Below are positions 50,268 to 57,183 of a stretch of DNA of 58,400 nt, piece by piece (positions within the stretch are counted from its first letter, which is position 1; each line of letters starts with the position of its first letter). The position numbers and the translations under genes are program-made. The DNA comes from an uncultured Phascolarctobacterium sp. (GTDB lineage Bacteria > Bacillota > Negativicutes > Acidaminococcales > Acidaminococcaceae): assembly GCA_937901335.1 (NCBI GenBank), contig CALCHC010000112.1, forward strand, positions 1-58,400, written 5' to 3'. Below the pieces are notes generated by a model. It was not told the origin of the DNA and did no database searches. It saw only the letters and a list, made by a program, of their open reading frames with translations.

Positions 50268-50843
50268 TTATTCCTCCTCTTCCACCACAGCAAATTCGTA
50301 ATCTATGCCATACAAATCTGCAACTTTTTTCTGGAAGCTACCATCCAAAACGCCTTCTGCCGCACCCACGGTCAAAGCATGAATTTCAAACAAGCCGTCG
50401 TCAGTAACATTAAGAGTTACAGTACCGGGAGTAAGAGTAATGGAGTTAGCCAAAACAACATAAGCCATAGGATTATCTACCTTAAAGTAAAAACGTACAA
50501 CTTTCGGGTCGATATCAAGATTTTGACTAGTAGTTGCTTTTAAAACGTCGATATTCGCCAATACCAATTGCCACATCAGCCAAATGGAATAGCTGATAAA
50601 TTTGAAAATTGATATTCCAAATACAAAATACTTTCTGCTACCATCCTTGTTAGGAACCAACAACAACGGATAACACATCCACACCGTTGTAGCAGCCGTA
50701 ATGATACCATAAATGACAAACTTGGTCTTCAACGAACCTGCCAATGCCATCCAAAATGCAAAAAGCAACAGGAACAAGCACACCTTATGTACTATCGGGG
50801 AACCGACGATTTTTGCATTATCTAAGCTTTCTTGTTTTACCAC
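50268..50843 (-). CDS. mnhE: Na+/H+ antiporter subunit E (MrpE/MnhE)
   Basis: 191 residues; two or three N-terminal helices and a soluble domain with NSITLTPGTVTLNVTDDG and the HAL motif, typical of MrpE. First gene of the eleven-gene operon E-F-G-(MbhD)-(MbhE)-B-C-D-D2-small-D3. GTG at 50843 fits AAAGGTGG at 5 bases; a GTG 9 bases upstream is inside the ribosome site. A possible promoter TTGTGT-N18-TAGAAT lies near 50933-50962. Confidence 0.92.
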   Translation of the reverse strand: MVKQESLDNAKIVGSPIVHKVCLFLLLFAFWMALAGSLKTKFVIYGIITAATTVWMCYPLLLVPNKDGSRKYFVFGISIFKFISYSIWLMWQLVLANIDVLKATTSQNLDIDPKVVRFYFKVDNPMAYVVLANSITLTPGTVTLNVTDDGLFEIHALTVGAAEGVLDGSFQKKVADLYGIDYEFAVVEEEE

Positions 50844-51004
50844 GGTTACCACCTTTCTTTATTTTATGTATTTGCCGTCTTGCAACTCAACAGCAGAAAA
50901 AGCAAAAAGAGGCTACTTCGCCCTATTTCTTTAATTCTATAGTTATTTGACAAAAAGACACAAATTCCTGCCTGTTTTATCGGTTTTTAAAAAATTTGTG
51001 ACCT

Positions 51005-51802
51005 TTACGGAATTAAAGTGATTTCTTTAAACTGACATTGTTCCAAAGGTAACATTCTTGATGCTAAACGTTTAACTCTTTCTAAATCAGCAGTACAACA
51101 AACGGTAACACTACCTTCACCGTCACTAAGTAAAGCTTCGTTTTCCAAAGCCTCTTTGGATAATTTAGCAGTAGCTTCTGCCGGATCGATGACAGTCACT
51201 TCTGAACCGAACTCTGCTTCAACTACATCTTTAATAAAGGGATAATGAGTGCAAGATAAAATCAACGCATCAATTCCAGCTTCTTTCAACGGAGCAGCAT
51301 ATTCTGCCACAGCTTGCTCAATCTCTGGATCACCAAACTGTTCACCTTCGATTAAAGGAACAAACTTAGGACAAGCCATAGGATAAACTTCAGCAGAAGC
51401 GTCTGCTGCCAAAATTGCTTTCTTGTGAGCTTCCGTACTAATGGTAAATTGGGTTGCAAAAACACCAATCTTTTTCTTCTTGCTGGCTACCAGTAAAAGC
51501 TGTTCACCTTTAGACATACCTACAAGTTCAAAAGGATGTTCCTTTTTTAAACTATCGATACCAAGCATAGTCAAAGTATTGCAGGCAACAACAACTTGCT
51601 TCACACCTTGGCTCTCCAACCAAGAAATAATCTCTTCCACAAATTGACGAATCTCCTCTTCACTACGGCAACCGTAGGGAGTACGAGCAGTATCGCCAAC
51701 ATATATAAAATTTTCGTGAGGCATCATTTGGTGCAAAACTTTCAGCACCGAAAGACCACCTACGCCAGAATCTAAAACACCAATAGGTGCATTGCTTTTC
51801 AT
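51005..51802 (-). CDS. murI: Glutamate racemase
   Basis: 265 residues. Makes D-glutamate for peptidoglycan. Both catalytic cysteines are seen: VVACNTLTMLGID and LILSCTHYPFIKDVV; PIGVLDSGVGGLSVLKVL opens the protein and GDTARTPYG follows. ATG at 51802 is 7 bases after GGAGG. Single gene with its own promoter (TGCTATAAT at 51851). Confidence 0.96.
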   Translation of the reverse strand: MKSNAPIGVLDSGVGGLSVLKVLHQMMPHENFIYVGDTARTPYGCRSEEEIRQFVEEIISWLESQGVKQVVVACNTLTMLGIDSLKKEHPFELVGMSKGEQLLLVASKKKKIGVFATQFTISTEAHKKAILAADASAEVYPMACPKFVPLIEGEQFGDPEIEQAVAEYAAPLKEAGIDALILSCTHYPFIKDVVEAEFGSEVTVIDPAEATAKLSKEALENEALLSDGEGSVTVCCTADLERVKRLASRMLPLEQCQFKEITLIP

Positions 51803-51850
51803 AAAAGCACCTCCAAAAATTTTCAAACTTCAAAATAAATTGTTACGTCT

Positions 51851-51859
51851 ATTATAGCA
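51851..51859 (-). promoter_or_regulatory. Extended -10 promoter of murI
   Basis: TGCTATAAT on the minus strand: perfect -10 with extended TGn; TTGGTT lies 18 bases further upstream. Confidence 0.6.
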
Positions 51860-51883
51860 CTTTAACTAATTAAAAACCAAATA

Positions 51884-51912
51884 AAAAAGCACTGCAAAAC
51901 GCAGTGCTTTTT
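51884..51912 (-). terminator. Terminator after the SDR gene
   Basis: Twelve-bp stem AAAAAGCACTGC/GCAGTGCTTTTT with a short loop; T-rich on the minus strand. Confidence 0.9.
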
Positions 51913-51918
51913 GTATAC

Positions 51919-52671
51919 TTATTTTGCTGTCAAACCGCCATCGACAGGAATAATGCTTCCCGTCATAAAGGAATTCAAAGGACTCGCCACGCTACAAATC
52001 ACATGAGCAATTTCTTCCGCTCTACCTACACGACCTAAAGGATAAGCGTCAGCCATATCATTTAAAGTGTAGCCCCCGTTACTTGCTTCTAGTTGTTTTC
52101 TAAGAAGCGGAGTATCGACATCTGCTGGGCAAACGCAGTTAACTCGAATGTTAGGTGCATAATCAAGCGCCAAAGCTTTGGTCAACGCAACTACAGCACC
52201 TTTAGATGCACAATATACAGGGCAACCATAATTACCACTTATACCTGCATCGGAAGCAATATTTACAATGTTTCCGCCGCCATACATAAAGGGCAATGCA
52301 GCTTGAGTAAGAAACATAGTACCTTTTACATTAGTGTCAAAAATATTAGCTATATCTTCTTCAGTAACATTTTCCAAACGTTGCTCCACATAAACACCAG
52401 CGGCATTTACCAATATATGAATGTTGCCACCAATACTTTGTAAAGCTTTGCGACAATCTTCCACGCTCGTCACATTGCAAGGAATATACATTGCACTACG
52501 CTCTGTAATTGCCAGCAATTTTTGCACCGCCATAGCTCCACGCAGAACACTACGTCCCAAAAGATAGACATTAGCACCATCACGCAAAAACTTTTCTGCC
52601 GCCGCCAAACCTATTCCTGAAGTACCACCGCTAATTACAACGTTCAGTCCTTCACAACCATAATTCATCAT
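51919..52671 (-). CDS. Short-chain dehydrogenase/reductase
   Basis: 250 residues. Classical SDR: GGTSGIGLAAAEKF cofactor loop, LVNAAGV, catalytic Ser in NIASDAG and YCASKGAVVALTKAL (YxxxK), then PADVDTPLL and the VDGGLTAK end. NAD(P) preference and substrate cannot be told. Third gene of the response regulator-histidine kinase-SDR operon, 10 bases after the kinase, which is an unusual partner for a two-component pair. Confidence 0.9.
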   Translation of the reverse strand: MMNYGCEGLNVVISGGTSGIGLAAAEKFLRDGANVYLLGRSVLRGAMAVQKLLAITERSAMYIPCNVTSVEDCRKALQSIGGNIHILVNAAGVYVEQRLENVTEEDIANIFDTNVKGTMFLTQAALPFMYGGGNIVNIASDAGISGNYGCPVYCASKGAVVALTKALALDYAPNIRVNCVCPADVDTPLLRKQLEASNGGYTLNDMADAYPLGRVGRAEEIAHVICSVASPLNSFMTGSIIPVDGGLTAK

Positions 52672-52681
52672 TTCAAAACTC

Positions 52682-54202
52682 CTATTCCACCTTTTCCTTC
52701 GGCGGTAAATTTACGGTAATCTTCGTATAAACGCCTTGCTCACTTTCCAGTTCTAAAGACATATCGTGGCGCAAAGCAATTTGTTTAGCAATGGCAAGAC
52801 CTAAACCACTACCAGATTTATTTTTCTCGTTGCGAGCTTTATAGAATCTATCGAAAGCGTGCGGAATATCCTCCGCCTTGATGCCGCAACCATAATCTTT
52901 AATAAAAAGTTTATCTTTTTCCAAGGCTACTTTAACTTTTCCACCTTCGTCAGAAAACTTAATGCTATTATGTAAAAATACTAAAAGCATTTGACGCAAG
53001 CGACCGTAGTCACCATTAAGTACGTACAAATCAGTATCAGAACTCAAATCAATATTGATATCCTTCTCCAACCCTAAACGTCTGCTGCTACGCACCGCAT
53101 CTTGCACCACATCGCACAAATTCAAAGGTTCTTTTTCAATGGGGAAGTCCATATTTTGTAAACGAGAAAGGTCAAGCAAATCATTGATTAAGCGTTGCAA
53201 GAAAACACTTTCCGAAAGCATTTGCTCATGATATTCCTGCACTTCTTCCGGCTCAGTAATAACTCCGTCACGCAACGCTTCCAAACTACCGCGAATAACA
53301 GTTACCGGCGTACGCAATTCGTGAGAAATATTGGCAATAAATTCGCGACGAAGCTTTTCCAGTTTTTGACTTTCTTCATCTGCCAGTTGCAAACGCTCAC
53401 TCAAAACATCCAAAGTTCTTGCCAACTCGCCAATTTCATCATCTTGATTGATGTTGCAACGAGCTTTGTAATCCTTATCAGCCAAACGCATAGCAATTTC
53501 TTTCATAGCGTTCAACGGCTTAGTGAAGCGCCAAGAAAGCACAATACTCAAAACGGATACTAAAACTAATGCCACCAAGACACTGTAGGACAAAATTCTC
53601 AGCCCTGCCCAAACAGCATCACGCATACCTTGTACAGGTGAATGAAGCATTACCACCGCTTTAACCACACCGTTCTTATCGTAAACAGGAGCACCAACGG
53701 TAAGCATTGTATCGTCAAGCACGGAGTTATATTCTTCCAAAACAAAACTCTTGCCCTGGAAAGCTTCTTCCACGTGTTCTTTAATATTCTTAGGCATTTT
53801 TTGGTAAGCATCCTGTGGGTCACTGGGAATCAAATGACGCATTTTCTCACGATGTTTACCACTACGAGCATGGAACTTTCGCACCACGTCCATATTCATA
53901 TTTAAATTTCGCTCGCTGTCCACAACCCACACAATTTCTTGCATAGCATTGTCTAAACTTTTGATAAAACGACTTTGGGAAATTTTTTCGCCATAACGTC
54001 CTTGTAGCCAATCAAGATCAGCACTAATTACTTCTGCAATCTTTACGGCACGCAAATTCATTTCCTTTTTCGTTAAATCAATATTGTGCTGCTTAAAGAA
54101 CTGGTAGAACAATGCACCCATAATCAGAGAGAAAGTAAGCAGTACCGCAGCAAAATAAAAGGTAAGCTTGACAGCAATTTTGTTGCTGAATTTATTTTTC
54201 AT
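52682..54202 (-). CDS. Sensor histidine kinase
   Basis: 506 residues. A membrane helix (about 11-32), a periplasmic sensor domain of about 160 residues, a second helix (about 203-225), HAMP, then HisKA with FIANISHELRTPVTVIRGS (phospho-His) and HATPase_c with HNSIKF, DYGCGI and SGSGLGLAIAKQIA. Architecture resembles CpxA/ZraS-like envelope sensors. Start ATG 54202 follows GGAG by 7 bases. Cognate regulator is directly upstream. Confidence 0.93.
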   Translation of the reverse strand: MKNKFSNKIAVKLTFYFAAVLLTFSLIMGALFYQFFKQHNIDLTKKEMNLRAVKIAEVISADLDWLQGRYGEKISQSRFIKSLDNAMQEIVWVVDSERNLNMNMDVVRKFHARSGKHREKMRHLIPSDPQDAYQKMPKNIKEHVEEAFQGKSFVLEEYNSVLDDTMLTVGAPVYDKNGVVKAVVMLHSPVQGMRDAVWAGLRILSYSVLVALVLVSVLSIVLSWRFTKPLNAMKEIAMRLADKDYKARCNINQDDEIGELARTLDVLSERLQLADEESQKLEKLRREFIANISHELRTPVTVIRGSLEALRDGVITEPEEVQEYHEQMLSESVFLQRLINDLLDLSRLQNMDFPIEKEPLNLCDVVQDAVRSSRRLGLEKDINIDLSSDTDLYVLNGDYGRLRQMLLVFLHNSIKFSDEGGKVKVALEKDKLFIKDYGCGIKAEDIPHAFDRFYKARNEKNKSGSGLGLAIAKQIALRHDMSLELESEQGVYTKITVNLPPKEKVE

Positions 54203-54214
54203 CATCTTGCTCCA

Positions 54215-54904
54215 TTATTTCACTTCGAAACGATAACCTACGCCCCAAATGGTTTTGATGTCCCAGCCTTCGTGTTCGTACTTATCTAATTTAGCACGCA
54301 AACGTTTAATGTGACTATCAACAGTACGGCTGTCACCAAAATAATCGTAACCCCAAATGCTGTCTAACAAATTCTCGCGACTAAAAACCTTAGTGCTATT
54401 TTTAGCCAAAGTCCAGAGCAATTCAATTTCTTTTTTAGTGAGAGGAACTTCTTCGCCGCCAATTTCTACAGTATATTTGTCCAAATCAATATGCAAATTG
54501 CTTACATCGTAAACGTTTTGCTTTTGCTGTTCTTGAACTTGGATGCGGCGCAGAACTGCACGCACGCGCGCCATTACTTCGTTAGCAGAAAACGGTTTGA
54601 TTACGTAATCATCTGCACCAATATCGAGGCCCATAATTTTATCGTAATCTTCACCACGAGCAGTAATCATAATGATGGGAACCATACTTTCCTTACGCAG
54701 GCGACGACAAACTTCAAAGCCGTCAACTTCAGGCATCATTACATCCAAAAGTACCATTACAATATCATCTTGAAAGCGAGCAAACATATCCAATGCTTCT
54801 GCCCCATCAAGAGCAATTACGGGTTCTAAACCTTCCTTGCGAGCATAGCTTGCTAAAATAGAAGTAATTTGTTTATTGTCATCAGCGATTAAGATTTTAT
54901 TCAT
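54215..54904 (-). CDS. OmpR/PhoB-family response regulator
   Basis: 229 residues. Receiver with DDN acidic pocket, phospho-Asp in MVLLDVMMPEVDGF, and the Lys of YVIKPFSANEV; the winged-helix output ends in GDSRTVDSHIKRLRAKLD. ATG at 54904 follows GAGGTG. First gene of the three-gene operon and divergent from the Spy/ZraP-like gene, in front of which direct repeats typical of this regulator family are found. Confidence 0.94.
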   Translation of the reverse strand: MNKILIADDNKQITSILASYARKEGLEPVIALDGAEALDMFARFQDDIVMVLLDVMMPEVDGFEVCRRLRKESMVPIIMITARGEDYDKIMGLDIGADDYVIKPFSANEVMARVRAVLRRIQVQEQQKQNVYDVSNLHIDLDKYTVEIGGEEVPLTKKEIELLWTLAKNSTKVFSRENLLDSIWGYDYFGDSRTVDSHIKRLRAKLDKYEHEGWDIKTIWGVGYRFEVK

Positions 54905-54950
54905 AAGACACCTCGTTTCTATTCGCTTCATTATTTTTATAGTTATCTTT

Positions 54951-54978
54951 ATTATAATATAAATCTTACTTATGACAA
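54951..54978 (-). promoter_or_regulatory. Promoter of the two-component operon
   Basis: TTGTCA (54973-54978), 16-base spacer, TATAAT (54951-54956) on the minus strand. Confidence 0.65.
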
Positions 54979-55067
54979 AATTATGTTTTCAACTAAAAAG
55001 AGCGTTAAGCTTTTTCGTGTTGCTGAACATTGTAATTTGCTTGCCTAAAAAACACAAAAAAGACATT

Positions 55068-55104
55068 TTAAAACCATAATTAAAACATAACCCCTTGATA
55101 TTAT
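55068..55104 (+). promoter_or_regulatory. Direct repeats and -10 box ahead of the Spy/ZraP-like gene
   Basis: TTAAAACCATAA (55068-55079) and TTAAAACATAA (55080-55090) stand in tandem at about one helical turn, directly before TATTAT (55099-55104). The -35 position has no match, which fits an activator-dependent promoter with an OmpR-type dimer site. Confidence 0.5.
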
Positions 55105-55182
55105 AAGCACAACAAAGGAACCCCACACAAAACTCAACTAAACAAAAACAAAATGACAAGTGAATGTAAGGAGTGAAAGATT

Positions 55183-55779
55183 ATGTTGAAAACTAACTAC
55201 AAAAAAGCTTTATTGGCAGCTACCGTACTCACCGCCTTCTGTGCTAACGCAGCTTTCGCAGGCGAAGCTCCTGCTAAACCGACCATGCGAGAAAGAGTTG
55301 ATAGAATTCTTCAACACCAAGACAACTGCGATATCAAAGAACATCGTCACAAAGATTCTGATGACCGCTTCCAATGCCGTCATCCTAAAAAAGGTAAATT
55401 CGCTCGTCCTGAAAATATGACCAAAGAAAAAATGGAAGCAATTAAAGCTAGACGTGAAGCGCGTCGCGAAGCTTGGAAGAAAATGTCTCCCGAAGAACGC
55501 AAGGAAGCTATGAACAAATGGCGTGCTGAACGCAAAGAACGCGTTGAAGCAAAAATGAACAAACTTACCCCGAAACAACGTCAAGAAGTGGAAGACTTCA
55601 TCAAAAAGGATAGAGAATTCCACAAAGCTCAAATGGAACGTATGAAAAAACATCATAAAGCTCAACGCGAAGAAATGCGTGATATGACTAAAGAACAACG
55701 TGATGCTATCCGTGCTCAACAACCGCCTAAAAAAATTGGCATGCCTAATCCCCACAGACATCACCGCGATTGCAAATAA
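55183..55779 (+). CDS. Secreted Spy/ZraP/CpxP-like protein with four LTxxQ-type repeats
   Basis: 198 residues. Signal peptide 1-26 (ALLAATVLTAFCANAAFA). The mature part is highly basic and helical with four spaced motifs of the LTxxQ kind: MTKEKMEAI (79), MSPEERKEAM (101), LTPKQRQEV (128), MTKEQRDAI (168). Cys49, Cys65 and Cys197 together with His-rich stretches (EHRHK, KKHHK, PHRHHRDC) could bind a metal, as in ZraP. Probable periplasmic chaperone for envelope stress, controlled by the divergent two-component system. AAGGAG is 9 bases before ATG. Confidence 0.78.
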   Translation: MLKTNYKKALLAATVLTAFCANAAFAGEAPAKPTMRERVDRILQHQDNCDIKEHRHKDSDDRFQCRHPKKGKFARPENMTKEKMEAIKARREARREAWKKMSPEERKEAMNKWRAERKERVEAKMNKLTPKQRQEVEDFIKKDREFHKAQMERMKKHHKAQREEMRDMTKEQRDAIRAQQPPKKIGMPNPHRHHRDCK

Positions 55780-55823
55780 GCAAATACCCCTCCTTCTCTA
55801 AAAACTCATAATATCCCCTAAGT

Positions 55824-55859
55824 AAAAAATCCGTACTGCAAATGCAGTACGGATTTTTT
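55824..55859. terminator. Bidirectional terminator between the Spy-like gene and vanZ
   Basis: Long perfect stem ATCCGTACTGCA/TGCAGTACGGAT with a 2-4-base loop, flanked by A- and T-runs on both sides. Confidence 0.92.
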
Positions 55860-56284
55860 CATTTGGTCCATTGATAAATTCTATAAGATAACCACATACA
55901 AAATGTTCCACTAAAATCCAACAACACATCAGTCACACGGCACTCACGACCGGGAGTGAAAAACTGAATGTATTCATCCACAACCGCGGTCAACAAACCA
56001 AAGAACAAGATGTAACCAGCAGCGGTGCGTTTAGAAACATAGAACTCACTGTATGTTTTGCAAAGGAGCCAGCTTTGACCGCCAAACTCCAAGAAATGTG
56101 CCAACTTACGAATGGTATATTCTAAATTACCATCGTAACTCATACCAACCATTTCAAAAGTAGCTTTAAGAACTTTTACAACATAACCGCTCATTTTAGC
56201 AGATTCTGTCGCCGGCAAAGAAGAACTAAAGAAAATAAAGATTGTAAAAACGATTAAGAGAATCAGCCACAAAAATCTTTGCAT
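55859..56284 (-). CDS. VanZ-family membrane protein
   Basis: 141 residues, four helices. VanZ pattern: FSSSLPATESAK after helix 1, RKLAHFLEFGGQSWLLCKTY, and VDEYIQFFTPGRECRVTDVLLDFSG (read in two parts). Function of the family outside teicoplanin resistance is unclear; this is not evidence of resistance. Starts 10 bases after folD. Confidence 0.88.
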   Translation of the reverse strand: MQRFLWLILLIVFTIFIFFSSSLPATESAKMSGYVVKVLKATFEMVGMSYDGNLEYTIRKLAHFLEFGGQSWLLCKTYSEFYVSKRTAAGYILFFGLLTAVVDEYIQFFTPGRECRVTDVLLDFSGTFCMWLSYRIYQWTK

Positions 56285-56294
56285 CTTACACCTC

Positions 56295-57125
56295 TTAAAT
56301 ATGACGTGTCAAAGTGTCCATAAGCATCATATTGCAAACAACGCCAACACCACCGGGAACAGGAGTGAAAGCACTTGCTTTAGCTTCTACTTCAGGAGCA
56401 ACATCGCCTACAATCTTACCGTCAACAGCATTAATGCCTACATCCACAATAACAGCACCTTCTTTAACCATCTCAGGTTTTAAGAAGCCGGGCTTGCCAA
56501 CTGCGGCAATAATAACATCTGCTTGACGAGTGATTTCTGCAAGATTTTGGGTTCTGGAATGACAAATGGTAACCGTAGCATTTTTATTAAGACAAAGTGC
56601 AGCAGCAGGCTTACCTACCACGGTACTACGACCAATAACAACTACATTCTTACCTTCCAGTTCGATACCGTAATGTTCTAAAATTGCCAAGCACGCACGA
56701 GGAGTGCACGGAGCATACATATTACTGCCTGCAAAAAATTCACCAAAATTAGCAAAGTTTAAGCAGTCCACATCTTTATTAGCCGCAATACTTGCACCAA
56801 CCAAATCATCATTGATGTGTTTGGGCATAGGCATCATCGGCAAAATGCCAGTAATATATCTATTACGATTCATTTTTTTGATAAGACTAATAATTTCTTC
56901 CTCGGAAGTATCTGCAGGATAAATGAACTCTTTAGCTTCGCCGCCAAGTTCTTCTACCAACTTCACCACTCGATTTTTATAAACGTGGGAAGCAGGGTCA
57001 TCACCCACAACAATTACTGCCAAAGTCACGAGGCGCCCATTTTCTTTTCCAGCTTGAATCTTTTCAGTAATAAGCTGTCTATATTTATCAGCTACGGGTT
57101 TGCCACGCATAATGATAGTTTCCAT
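56295..57125 (-). CDS. folD: FolD-family methylenetetrahydrofolate dehydrogenase with altered active site
   Basis: 276 residues. Overall a FolD: VVGDDPASHVYKNR, TGILPMMPMP, NKDVDCLN, CTPRACLAILEHYGIELEGK, VVIGRSTVVGKPAAALCL and TPVPGGVGVV. Against E. coli FolD the spacing is exact with an offset of one: Tyr50 is kept (Tyr49) and Asp121 is kept (Asp120), but Lys54 is Val53 and Gln98 is Met97. These two are central to cyclohydrolase activity. It may be a monofunctional dehydrogenase, as in yeast Mtd1, or act on another folate. Follows fhs by 58 bases. Confidence 0.88.
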   Translation of the reverse strand: METIIMRGKPVADKYRQLITEKIQAGKENGRLVTLAVIVVGDDPASHVYKNRVVKLVEELGGEAKEFIYPADTSEEEIISLIKKMNRNRYITGILPMMPMPKHINDDLVGASIAANKDVDCLNFANFGEFFAGSNMYAPCTPRACLAILEHYGIELEGKNVVVIGRSTVVGKPAAALCLNKNATVTICHSRTQNLAEITRQADVIIAAVGKPGFLKPEMVKEGAVIVDVGINAVDGKIVGDVAPEVEAKASAFTPVPGGVGVVCNMMLMDTLTRHI

Positions 57126-57183
57126 AAAAATTGCTCTCTTTCCTAAAGAATCATTAAAAGTGCCAAAAGGCGCTTATAAGATT

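Noticed and set aside
50853..51004. Riboswitch or attenuator before the Mrp/Mbh operon
   Set aside because: Only a 4-bp hairpin (GGGC/GCCU) with a nearby T-run is visible; too weak to call.
55859..56284. Glycopeptide resistance gene vanZ
   Set aside because: VanZ-domain proteins are widespread and mostly unrelated to resistance; no van cluster is present.
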